A stretch of DNA of 24,056 bases from an uncultured bacterium. GTDB taxonomy: Bacteria > Actinomycetota > Coriobacteriia > Coriobacteriales > Coriobacteriaceae. The notes under the pieces were generated by a model. It searched no databases, was not told the DNA's origin, and saw only the letters and a list, made by a program, of their open reading frames with translations. Shown one piece after another: positions 7,651 to 13,542 of the stretch. The position numbers and the translations under genes are program-made. The stretch is taken from NCBI GenBank assembly GCA_905215945.1, contig CAJMRZ010000003.1:1-24056 (forward strand), given 5' to 3'. Positions within the stretch are counted from its first letter, which is position 1. Every line of letters starts with the position of its first letter.

Positions 7651-8372
7651 CGGTCTATGTGACGGGCGATATTCACGGCGGCCTCGACATGCAAAAGCTG
7701 CGCGATTGGGAGCTTGGGGATAGCCTGACGAGCGACGACTATCTCATCGTCGCCGGCGACTTTGGCTTTCCGTGGGATTTCTCTGCCGAAGAATGTGCCG
7801 ACATCGCTTGGCTGGAGTCGCGCCCCTATACCGTGCTGCTCGTCGACGGCAACCACGAGCGTTTCGATCACTGGGCGGAGCGTCCCATGGAGTTGTGGCA
7901 CGGTGGGCTGACGCAGCGCCTGTCGGATACCTCTCCCATACGGCGCCTGACGCGCGGCGAGGTTTTTGAGCTCGACGGCTCAACGATTTTTACCATGGGC
8001 GGCGCCATGAGTGTGGATAAGGAATACCGCATTCCGTATTCCAGCTGGTGGCCGCAGGAGCTGCCGGACGAGCGCAACTTTGAGGAGGCGCGGGCAAAGC
8101 TCGACAGCGTGGGTTGGAAGGTCGACTACGTGGTCACCCACACCTGCTCGACGCGCATGCTTTCGCCCACGCTTTATCCGGCACCCGGCTGGAATTACCC
8201 CGCCGTTGATCGGCTTACGGCATTTTTCGATGAGCTGGAAGATCGCTTGGACTACAAGCGCTGGTACTACGGCCATTTTCATCGCGACGCCAACCCGGCC
8301 GAGCGTCACACCGTGCTCTACGACCGCATCGTTCGCCTGGGCGACGAGCTCCAGCCCTGGGATGTTGCGTAG
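7647..8372 (+). CDS. calcineurin-like metallophosphoesterase (second of a coupled pair)
   Basis: This 241-residue protein begins MTVYVTGDIHGG. Its motifs are D8-I-H10, G37-D38, G68-N69-H70-E, H165 (VTHTC) and G-H-F-H at 209-212, so the two-metal site is complete. It differs clearly from the upstream phosphoesterase (GNHE instead of GNHD, and a longer insert around residues 75-160), so the pair is not a recent duplication. The 4-nt ATGA overlap with the upstream gene implies one mRNA and perhaps a shared pathway. The substrate is not predictable from sequence. Confidence 0.92.
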   Translation: MTVYVTGDIHGGLDMQKLRDWELGDSLTSDDYLIVAGDFGFPWDFSAEECADIAWLESRPYTVLLVDGNHERFDHWAERPMELWHGGLTQRLSDTSPIRRLTRGEVFELDGSTIFTMGGAMSVDKEYRIPYSSWWPQELPDERNFEEARAKLDSVGWKVDYVVTHTCSTRMLSPTLYPAPGWNYPAVDRLTAFFDELEDRLDYKRWYYGHFHRDANPAERHTVLYDRIVRLGDELQPWDVA

Positions 8373-8410
8373 GGGTGGGCATAGCGAGCGCTTCATACGA
8401 TGCCTTGGGT

Positions 8411-8454
8411 AGTTACCCTACATTTCAGTAGTAATCTTTATTTGTAGGGTAACT
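8411..8454. other. 11-bp perfect hairpin between convergent genes
   Basis: AGTTACCCTAC (8411-8421) and GTAGGGTAACT (8444-8454) are perfect inverted copies around a 22-nt AT-rich loop. It lies between the phosphoesterase stop and the toxin stop, so it may terminate transcription from both sides. No T-tract follows, so a remnant of a small repeat is also possible. Confidence 0.45.
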
Positions 8455-8494
8455 TAGGGCATGCTGGGAGCTGGAGGAGATGTCGCCCGACGAT

Positions 8495-8968
8495 CTAGAG
8501 TTTCAGCGCCATTCGGTTGGTGCCCGGTAGGGTGGCGAAGCCAAAATGTTCATAGAATGCTGCCGCCTCATCATCTACTGGATCGACAACTAAAGCTCGC
8601 GCTCCTGCTAGGGCAGAAATTTTCAAGGCGTTCTCGATGGCATCTTTGAGCAGTGAAGCTCCGAGACCAAGCCCCTTGAACTTCTCATCGACCCCCATCA
8701 TTCCAAGCAGCACTGTGGGGACTTGGGAGGGGGAGTTTCGCACGAACCATCCTCCATCAACATTTTCGCGAGCCACGGAGTGCGTGCACAACGTATAAAA
8801 CCCAGCGACTGCACCGTCGCAATACGACGCGTATATAACTGCTGATCCTCTTCTTCGCGCCGAGGCTGATCTATTTTTAGCCCATCCGTCTACAAGAGTA
8901 TTTCCGCAGTGGAAAGCCTCGATGCCTTGGCCAACGGGGAGTTGAACGGGCTTGGTAAATGTGCTCAT
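8495..8968 (-). CDS. GNAT acetyltransferase toxin, TacT-like (type II toxin-antitoxin)
   Basis: This is a 157-residue GNAT-fold protein. The acetyl-CoA binding stretch is at LLGMMGVDEKFKGLGLGASL, and the YEHFGF motif near the C-terminus is typical of the family. Together with the upstream RHH (DUF1778) gene this is the TacA-TacT arrangement. Characterised relatives acetylate the amino acid on charged tRNA and stop translation. I chose ATG 8968 because it overlaps the antitoxin stop as ATGA (8968-8965); the alternative TTG at 8974 is not needed. Nothing looks truncated, so the toxin is probably functional. The specific tRNA target cannot be told from this sequence. Confidence 0.9.
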   Translation of the reverse strand: MSTFTKPVQLPVGQGIEAFHCGNTLVDGWAKNRSASARRRGSAVIYASYCDGAVAGFYTLCTHSVARENVDGGWFVRNSPSQVPTVLLGMMGVDEKFKGLGLGASLLKDAIENALKISALAGARALVVDPVDDEAAAFYEHFGFATLPGTNRMALKL

Positions 8969-9231
8969 TCCCAAACTGCCTTACGGTCAAGCAGCGCTTT
9001 TGCGGCTTGGGGCATGGGGGAATCGAGCATTTCGCAAAATGCATCGAAACCATCAGGAGAAAGATAGGTTGTTGACGCCTCGGCGATATCACGTGCGGAG
9101 CTCTCGTCAAGGTGAGCTGTGGCCCATTGGGTGAGAGTTTGGCCACGTAAGGCCGCGGCGCGCTCGTAAGTAAGGCGTTGACGTTCGGTCAACCTTAGAT
9201 CCATACGGCGTTGTTTCTCAATCGTTGGCAT
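8965..9231 (-). CDS. DUF1778 ribbon-helix-helix antitoxin, TacA-like
   Basis: This 88-residue protein starts MPTIEKQRRMDLRLTE at ATG 9231, with AAAGGAGG 8 nt upstream. The N-terminal strand (RMDLRLTERQ) and following helices (TYERAAALRGQTLTQW) fit a ribbon-helix-helix DNA-binding domain of the DUF1778 group. The C-terminal part (DAFCEMLDSPMPQAAKALLD) is the segment that wraps around and neutralises the GNAT toxin in characterised pairs. An upstream in-frame start at 9276 would lie inside the promoter palindrome and is unlikely. The gene overlaps the toxin by 4 nt and comes first, the usual antitoxin-toxin order. It probably represses its own promoter through the adjacent palindrome. Confidence 0.88.
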   Translation of the reverse strand: MPTIEKQRRMDLRLTERQRLTYERAAALRGQTLTQWATAHLDESSARDIAEASTTYLSPDGFDAFCEMLDSPMPQAAKALLDRKAVWE

Positions 9232-9252
9232 GGCAAAAACCTCCTTTGCATA

Positions 9253-9281
9253 ATTGTACGGAATTATTCCGTACATAACAA
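9253..9281 (-). promoter_or_regulatory. toxin-antitoxin promoter with built-in 21-bp operator
   Basis: On the minus strand TTGTTA (9281-9276) and TACAAT (9258-9253) are 17 nt apart. The spacer and the start of the -10 are filled by a palindrome at 9255-9275 with 10-bp arms around one central base (core GTACGGAATTATTCCGTAC). This is where an RHH antitoxin would bind to block RNA polymerase. The predicted start gives a leader of about 15 nt, just enough for the ribosome-binding site. Confidence 0.7.
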
Positions 9282-9334
9282 GACACAGAATTATGTCCTC
9301 GTTGAAGGGGGACGAGGGGGCGGGGCGTATTTGG

Positions 9335-10336
9335 CTACTGGGCCGTTACAGTGATGTTCTCCCGATGCGCGCGGATGACGTCCCAGCTAAAGTGCTCGAC
9401 CAGCTGCTCGGCGGTACGCGGCGTGGTGTCCGGCGCGATGCCTGTTTGCCCGGCGAGCCATCCCAACAGTGCCTCGGGTGTGCCAAAGCGGGTGCGGAGC
9501 TCGCCCAGGTCCAGATCGCGATCGCGCTTGGAAAGGCGGCGGCCGTCCGGTGACATGAGCAGCGGAATGTGCGCGTAGTGCGGCGTGGGCAGTCCCAGCA
9601 GATGTTGCAGATAGATCTGGCGCGGCGTGGAACCAAGCAGGTCGCATCCGCGCACGACCTCGGTGACGCCCATGGCAGCGTCGTCGACCACCACGGCTAG
9701 CTGGTAGGCAAAAACGCCGTCGCTGCGGCGCACCAAAAAGTCGCCGCATTCGGTGGCGAGTGCTTCGCATTGGGCTCCATACGTGCGGTCCACGAATTCG
9801 ATCACATCGTTTGCGAGGTCGTCGACGGCGGGTACGCGCAGGCGCGTGGCCGGAGCGCGCAGAGCGCTGCGGCGGGCAACCTCCTCGGCAGAAAGGTCTC
9901 GGCAGGCGCCGCGGTAGATGGGCGTGCCGTCGCTTGCGTGCGGCGCGCTCGCGGCGTGGAGTTCGGCACGCGTGCAAAAACAGGGATAGGTGAGGCCGGC
10001 GTCTTGCAGCTGACGCAGGGCGTCCTCGTACAGATCCAGGCGATCGTGCTGGTAGTAGGGGCCTTCGTCCCACTCCAGTCCCAGCCAGGCCAGGTCGTCA
10101 ATCAATTGAGTGGCAAGTTCCGGGCGCTTGCAGCGATCGTCCAGGTCCTCGATGCGCAGCACGATGCTGCCGCCTTGGCTGCGGGTCGAAAGCCACGAGC
10201 ACAAGCAGCTGAACACGTTGCCCAAGTGCATGCGGCCCGAGGGCGACGGGGCAAAGCGGCCCACGACGGGGGTGGGCGCTGCCGTTGCTGGTGCGTCCGC
10301 GGCGTGTGTTGCTATGTTGCGTGTTTTGATATCCAT
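9335..10336 (-). CDS. gluQ: glutamyl-Q tRNA(Asp) synthetase
   Basis: This 333-residue protein is a truncated glutamyl-tRNA synthetase paralogue that attaches glutamate to queuosine in tRNA(Asp). The catalytic core shows RFAPSPSGRMHLGN (HIGH-like motif at 37-40) and RLSKR at 267-271 (KMSKS-like). The zinc-site cysteines C119, C121 and C145 lie in YPCFC and YRGACRD. The anticodon-binding domain is missing, as expected for the family. The first 24 residues are Ala/Thr/Pro-rich and extend beyond the usual start. Start ATG 10336 has no ribosome-binding site, but a TATACT hexamer lies 7 nt upstream, so the mRNA may be leaderless. The insertion sequence lies 120 bp upstream. An open frame continuing far past 10336 into the transposase region is an artefact. 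Confidence 0.93.
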   Translation of the reverse strand: MDIKTRNIATHAADAPATAAPTPVVGRFAPSPSGRMHLGNVFSCLCSWLSTRSQGGSIVLRIEDLDDRCKRPELATQLIDDLAWLGLEWDEGPYYQHDRLDLYEDALRQLQDAGLTYPCFCTRAELHAASAPHASDGTPIYRGACRDLSAEEVARRSALRAPATRLRVPAVDDLANDVIEFVDRTYGAQCEALATECGDFLVRRSDGVFAYQLAVVVDDAAMGVTEVVRGCDLLGSTPRQIYLQHLLGLPTPHYAHIPLLMSPDGRRLSKRDRDLDLGELRTRFGTPEALLGWLAGQTGIAPDTTPRTAEQLVEHFSWDVIRAHRENITVTAQ

Positions 10337-10343
10337 GCGGACG

Positions 10344-10349
10344 AGTATA
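10344..10349 (-). promoter_or_regulatory. candidate -10 box for leaderless gluQ transcript
   Basis: TATACT (10349-10344) ends 7 nt before the gluQ ATG, which would place transcription start at the start codon. No Shine-Dalgarno sequence is present, and no good -35 is seen at 16-18 nt. Confidence 0.4.
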
Positions 10350-10456
10350 GCGCGGGGCTTGGCAGGGAAGGCGTTGCCGCGCTCACAAGTTGGCGGCGGT
10401 GCGCATTGCGCACGGTGGGTTTGCGGCTCAAGGTCTCGATCGCTGCGTACCGACTT

Positions 10457-10482
10457 AGGCTTATAGGACAAAATGTGTGTCC
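10457..10482 (+). repeat. left terminal inverted repeat of the insertion sequence
   Basis: This is a 26-bp perfect inverted match to 11787-11812. It contains the core GGACAAAATGTGTGTCC, itself a partial palindrome (GGACA/TGTCC). Confidence 0.85.
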
Positions 10483-10506
10483 CGATAGAACACCCGTTTC
10501 CATCCA

Positions 10507-11625
10507 TTAATCCAGCCAGAACGGGTACGGGTCCCTGTGGTGGAGGTCCTCCCACACGGCCCTGTCGCCCCACTCCGGCCCTCCGTCCTCGCGCGACGGC
10601 GAGGCGGAGTAGACGCTGAACAGGAAGTCGATGTCCGCGTCGGTCGGCATCGTGGCGAGCTTCTCGCGCGCCGTCCTCGCGTCCCCCGAGTGCGCGTGGC
10701 ACCACCAGAACACCGCCTTCACGCGCTTGACCGACGTCAGCCCCCGGTGGTTGCGCAGGACGGCCCTCAGCTGCGAGTTCACCCCTCCCTCGATCATGTT
10801 GTTGGTCGACGGCAGCGGGCCGGCCTTGGCCAGGGCGGGGTCGAGGTGGGTGAACAGCGTCCCCGCCGACACCAGCGACGACAGCGACGAGCGCGCCCGC
10901 CTCAGCCTCTCGTGGGTGTAGACCCTCCTGCCGTCCACCACGGTCCTGTCCTCCAGGAAGTCGGCCCAGAACCCGCACCAGTCGAGGTAGCGCTCGACCC
11001 AGAGCTCGGCCTGGTGCAGCGTCTCGATGCCCATGAGGTCGCGCGCGATGAGGTAGAGCTCGCGCCCCGCCTGGAGCTTCGGCCGCGTCGTCGTGTAGCG
11101 CTTGACCTGCGAGAAGGCATGGAAGGTGCACCTCTGGACCCTGGTGCGCGGCCAGGTCTCGCGCACGGCCTTGGCGAACCCGCTCCCGCCGTCGGTGACG
11201 ACCACCTCGGGCGCCGGGATCGGCGCCATGAGGGCCGACCACGCCCTCGAGTTCTCCGACCTCGCCATGTACCAGGAGACCACCCTCTCGCCGCTGCAGC
11301 ATATGAGCACGACGAGGTCGCGCGCGACCCGGATCCCGTCGACGTGGAGCACGCGGTGGAGCTCGCCGTCGGGGACGGGCATGGGCCAGACCTCCCAGAA
11401 CTCGGCCGTCCTGCGCCTGAAGGACCGCCCGCCGCCCGGCATCGCCGCCTGGGAGTCCTTGGAGAGGAGCCACCCGAGGAACTCGTCCAGCCTCGTCGCC
11501 GCGTCGTCGTACCTCACCGTCGTCGACGCGCCGCAGGCCGTGCACCTCCACCGCTGGGACCCCGATGAGGTCCTGCCGTTGCGCTTGGTCCGACCGCCGC
11601 AGTAGGGGCAATAAACGGCCTTCAT
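10507..11625 (-). CDS. IS1249/IS256-like family transposase
   Basis: This 372-residue DDE transposase begins with a zinc ribbon (C6, C9, C28, C31 in YCPYCGG and RCTACGA) for DNA binding. The catalytic core has D96 (LHVDGIR), D145 (VVVTDGGSGF) and E279 (NNMIEGG), with the C-x2-H pair (C166, H169) characteristic of the IS256/Mutator superfamily. I chose ATG 11625 because GAAGAGG lies 5 nt upstream; a GTG at 11631 has no spacing. Codon use is strongly GC-biased compared with the neighbours, which suggests recent arrival. The frame is intact, so the element may still move. Naming it IS1249-like rests on recall of the family pattern. Confidence 0.9.
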   Translation of the reverse strand: MKAVYCPYCGGRTKRNGRTSSGSQRWRCTACGASTTVRYDDAATRLDEFLGWLLSKDSQAAMPGGGRSFRRRTAEFWEVWPMPVPDGELHRVLHVDGIRVARDLVVLICCSGERVVSWYMARSENSRAWSALMAPIPAPEVVVTDGGSGFAKAVRETWPRTRVQRCTFHAFSQVKRYTTTRPKLQAGRELYLIARDLMGIETLHQAELWVERYLDWCGFWADFLEDRTVVDGRRVYTHERLRRARSSLSSLVSAGTLFTHLDPALAKAGPLPSTNNMIEGGVNSQLRAVLRNHRGLTSVKRVKAVFWWCHAHSGDARTAREKLATMPTDADIDFLFSVYSASPSREDGGPEWGDRAVWEDLHHRDPYPFWLD

Positions 11626-11696
11626 GGGCACCTCTTCCGAAAGGGTATTTAACGGTTCCGGAAAAGGTTATCTACCTGCGGGAACGATAGGCAACC

Positions 11697-11713
11697 GGAC
11701 ACACATTCTGTCC
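11697..11713 (+). repeat. internal copy of the terminal 17-mer
   Basis: GGACACACATTCTGTCC differs from the right terminal core GGACACACATTTTGTCC at one position and lies 90 bp inside it. It could be a second transposase-binding site, a relic of an older end, or an autoregulatory operator near the transposase promoter. Confidence 0.6.
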
Positions 11714-11749
11714 GAGCGGTTAAAAGCGGGCACGGAATTTAAACGGCTG

Positions 11750-11780
11750 AAAAAGGGGCATCGACCTGCGCCGATGCCCC
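11750..11780 (-). terminator. inward-facing terminator at the right end of the insertion sequence
   Basis: On the minus strand GGGGCATCG (11780-11772) and CGATGCCCC (11763-11755) form a 9-bp stem with an 8-nt loop, followed by TTTTT (11754-11750). It would stop transcription entering from outside, shielding the transposase gene from read-through, as several insertion sequences do. Confidence 0.75.
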
Positions 11781-11786
11781 CAACAT

Positions 11787-11812
11787 GGACACACATTTTG
11801 TCCTATAAGCCT
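11787..11812 (+). repeat. right terminal inverted repeat of the insertion sequence
   Basis: This is the perfect 26-bp inverted partner of 10457-10482, with core GGACACACATTTTGTCC followed by TATAAGCCT. Confidence 0.85.
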
Positions 11813-11867
11813 CCCTTTATCGCATCGACTTACTAGAAAAGTAAATATTGTTTCAAGCGAGTAGCCG

Positions 11868-11970
11868 CCCGCCCGGGGCTTACCTATATCGTTCCACGCG
11901 CAGTTTCGCAGCGAGCGAAGCGACGCGAGAATGTTTGAGCATGGAATGATATAGGTAAGCCCCGGGCGGG
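11868..11970. repeat. 103-bp long-stem hairpin with 29-bp arms
   Basis: Positions 11868-11896 and 11942-11970 are inverted copies with one mismatch that can pair as G-U. The stem starts with CCCGCCCGGGGCTTACC. The 45-nt loop contains TTCGCAGCGAGCGAA, which can fold into a smaller hairpin. It lies between the insertion sequence and the dut stop, 17 nt from the latter. It could terminate the dut operon (no T-tract is seen), be a non-coding RNA, or be a dispersed palindromic repeat. Confidence 0.7.
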
Positions 11971-11986
11971 AGGGATACGAGTACCC

Positions 11987-12430
11987 CTAGGCGACGCCGC
12001 TGGAGCCGAAGCCTCCGTTGCCTCGGTCGGTTTTGTCTAGTTCGTCTACCTCTATGAGGTTGACCGTGGGGACTTCTTGGATGACGAGTTGGGCTATGCG
12101 GTCGCCTTTGTTGATTTGGATGTTGTTGGAGGGGTCCAGGTTGATGAGGATAACCTTGAGTTCTCCTCTGTAGTGGGCGTCGATGAGGCCCGGCGTGTTA
12201 ACTATAGACAGGCCCTGCTTGATGGCCAAGCCGCTGCGGGGCTGGACGAAGCCGGCGTAGCCATCGGGCAAGGCGATGGCCAGCCCAGTAGAGACCAGAC
12301 GACGTTCGAAGGGCTTCAGGACGCAGTCCTCGTTGGAGCGCAAATCCAAGCCGGCATCGGTGGGATGGGCGTATTTGGGAAGCTCGACGGTGGGGTCGAG
12401 ACGCTTTATGTTGACGGTAATGTTGGACAT
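11987..12430 (-). CDS. dut: deoxyuridine 5'-triphosphate nucleotidohydrolase (dUTPase)
   Basis: This 147-residue trimeric-type dUTPase hydrolyses dUTP to dUMP and pyrophosphate, keeping uracil out of DNA and feeding dTMP synthesis. All five family motifs are present: DAGLDL (25-30), PRSGLA (64-69), [10 protein letters not shown] (81-90), GDRIAQLV (109-116) and the C-terminal GNGGFGSSG that closes over the active site. The length is typical. It starts 4 nt after the nrdR stop with AAGGTGA as ribosome-binding site, so it is the last gene of a LysM-nrdR-dut unit whose promoter carries a LexA box. dUTPase supply would therefore probably rise in the SOS response. Confidence 0.97.
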   Translation of the reverse strand: MSNITVNIKRLDPTVELPKYAHPTDAGLDLRSNEDCVLKPFERRLVSTGLAIALPDGYAGFVQPRSGLAIKQGLSIVNTPGLIDAHYRGELKVILINLDPSNNIQINKGDRIAQLVIQEVPTVNLIEVDELDKTDRGNGGFGSSGVA

Positions 12431-12434
12431 GGAA

Positions 12435-12878
12435 TCACCTTAGCTTGTCGAGCTCTTGCAGAAACTCATCGACGTCTTTGAAATCGCGGTAGACCGAGGC
12501 AAAGCGGATGTAGGCCACCTTGTCGATCTTGGCCAAGCGCTTGAGCACCATGTCACCCAACTCATGGGACGTGACGGCCGTCAGCGTGCGAGAGCGCAGC
12601 TCGACCTCGATGTCGTCGATAATCTCATTGAGCTTCTTAGTATCGATATCACGCTTGATGGTGGCGCGCATCAAGCCGACGAGCAGCTTATTGCGATCGA
12701 ACCGCTGCTTGGTTCCGTCTGACTTAATGACCTCGATTGGGTCTTCGCATCGCTCAAACGTTGTAAAGCGATAGTTACACGAACAACATTCGCGACGGCG
12801 CTTAATGGTGTTATTTGACTCCTGCATACGGGAATCAACGACGCGGGTATGTGCCTTGCCACATTTGGGACAGCGCAT
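12435..12878 (-). CDS. nrdR: transcriptional repressor NrdR
   Basis: This 147-residue protein is the ATP/dATP-sensing repressor of ribonucleotide reductase genes. Residues 1-34 form a zinc ribbon (C3, C6, C31, C34; MRCPKCG and RRECCSC). RFTTFER leads into the ATP-cone (about residues 49-139; [18 protein letters not shown]). ATG 12878 has GAGGAGG 4 nt upstream. The start codon and part of the upstream sequence lie inside a perfect 12-bp hairpin (12873-12916), which is unusual and could limit translation. dut follows 4 nt downstream and the LysM gene ends 51 nt upstream on the same strand. Confidence 0.97.
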   Translation of the reverse strand: MRCPKCGKAHTRVVDSRMQESNNTIKRRRECCSCNYRFTTFERCEDPIEVIKSDGTKQRFDRNKLLVGLMRATIKRDIDTKKLNEIIDDIEVELRSRTLTAVTSHELGDMVLKRLAKIDKVAYIRFASVYRDFKDVDEFLQELDKLR

Positions 12879-12916
12879 GGTACCTCCTCTTAAACGATAA
12901 CAAGGGTACCATGCGC
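12873..12916 (-). promoter_or_regulatory. hairpin sequestering the nrdR start codon
   Basis: GCGCATGGTACC (12873-12884) and GGTACCATGCGC (12905-12916) are perfect 12-bp inverted copies with a 20-nt loop. In the transcript the 3' arm contains the nrdR AUG, and the GAGGAGG ribosome-binding site lies at the loop-stem junction. It lies wholly in the LysM-nrdR gap and the first bases of nrdR. No T-tract follows, so it is not a standard terminator. Confidence 0.75.
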
Positions 12917-12929
12917 AGCGCGATAATGA

Positions 12930-13379
12930 TTACGAACGAGCAGGAACCTTAAGATGCGCACCGGCGGCGAGCGAACCATGCTCCAGATGATTGACGTTAC
13001 GGATCATGTCGGAAGTCTCTTGCGTGGAAAGGCCTTCGATAGGATATTCCTCGGCAAGCGACCAAAGAGAATCACCAGGCTGAACGCGAATAGTCTCGTA
13101 GGTAACGTTGGAAACGGACTCGGCATACGCGGCGTGACGAGCGCTAAAGACCGACGTAGCGAGGACAACGAAGAGCGTAAGCGCAACGGCAACGGCGACA
13201 ATCGTCGGAACCTTCAGGGCAACGCGGGCCGGCGCAACTACAGCCTGCTGATTGCGAGCAGACTTTACGGTCAAAGGCTGAAAGCCGGAGCGGCCACCCT
13301 GAACAACCGTAAAAGTGTATTCTGCAGACGTCTCGAGCTTAAGGGCGAGGTTTCCCTGGACCATATTCGTTGCGTTCAT
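12930..13379 (-). CDS. LysM-domain membrane protein, candidate SOS cell-division inhibitor (YneA-like)
   Basis: This 149-residue protein has a cytoplasmic N-terminus of about 55 residues, one transmembrane helix (about 58-80; IVAVAVALTLFVVLATSV), and an extracytoplasmic LysM domain (about 95-147; RVQPGDSLWSLAEEYP ending HLKVPA) that should bind peptidoglycan. It is divergent from lexA, the position held in other Gram-positives by YneA/DivS-type SOS division inhibitors. Its promoter has a LexA box in the spacer, so SOS control is well supported while the inhibitor role is inferred. I prefer ATG 13379, with AGGAG 6 nt upstream, over the adjacent ATG at 13382 (3 nt). nrdR and dut follow. Confidence 0.88.
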   Translation of the reverse strand: MNATNMVQGNLALKLETSAEYTFTVVQGGRSGFQPLTVKSARNQQAVVAPARVALKVPTIVAVAVALTLFVVLATSVFSARHAAYAESVSNVTYETIRVQPGDSLWSLAEEYPIEGLSTQETSDMIRNVNHLEHGSLAAGAHLKVPARS

Positions 13380-13450
13380 CATGTTCTCCTCTCGCGTGTT
13401 TTGCTGAGAACAGTTTTATCAAGCCGCGCGGACAAAAATGTCTAGCGCGA

Positions 13451-13462
13451 GAACGAATGTTC
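13451..13462. promoter_or_regulatory. LexA box 1
   Basis: GAACGAATGTTC fits GAAC-N4-GTTC exactly. It covers the predicted transcription start of the LysM operon. Confidence 0.75.
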
Positions 13463-13469
13463 GGTTATT

Positions 13470-13497
13470 ATTATCTTCGAACAGTTGTTCCTGTCAA
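13470..13497 (-). promoter_or_regulatory. promoter of the LysM-nrdR-dut operon
   Basis: On the minus strand there is TTGACA (13497-13492), a 16-nt spacer, and GATAAT (13475-13470): a 6/6 and a 5/6 match. The spacer contains LexA box 2, so LexA binding should occlude RNA polymerase. The predicted leader is about 80 nt. Confidence 0.8.
13479..13490. promoter_or_regulatory. LexA box 2
   Basis: GAACAGTTGTTC matches the Gram-positive LexA consensus exactly. It lies between the -35 and -10 of the LysM operon promoter. Confidence 0.85.
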
Positions 13498-13506
13498 GCA
13501 AAATTC

Positions 13507-13518
13507 GAACATTTGTTT
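13507..13518. promoter_or_regulatory. LexA box 3
   Basis: GAACATTTGTTT differs from GAAC-N4-GTTC at the last base only. It lies 24 nt before the lexA start, well placed to block lexA transcription and close an autoregulatory loop. Confidence 0.7.
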
Positions 13519-13542
13519 GACATGGGTAGAGAGGATGCCCTG

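Larger units (their letters stand above)
10457..11812 (-). mobile_element. IS1249/IS256-like insertion sequence
   Basis: The element is about 1356 bp. It is bounded by perfect 26-bp inverted repeats (10457-10482 and 11787-11812) and contains one transposase gene and an outer terminator. The interior is markedly more GC-rich than the flanks. No 8-9 bp target duplication is visible. If the true tips are the 17-bp GGACAAAATGTGTGTCC cores, the flanks share TATA on both sides and the rebuilt target would be the palindrome AGGCTTATAAGCCT. It appears intact. Confidence 0.85.

Noticed and set aside
10537..11568. A 343-codon open frame on the plus strand
   Set aside because: It is antisense to the transposase. 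The very high Arg/Pro/Val content is typical of GC-rich shadow frames, and no domain is recognisable.
9335..11611. A 758-codon open frame on the minus strand
   Set aside because: Only its last 333 codons are real (gluQ). The rest is a shadow frame across the GC-rich transposase gene, rich in Arg, Gly and Ala, and it crosses the insertion-sequence end.
10457..11812. The chance sharing of CGACTTA near both ends as a target duplication
   Set aside because: The left copy overlaps the left tip (10451-10457) while the right copy lies more than ten bases beyond the right tip, so they do not flank the element symmetrically.
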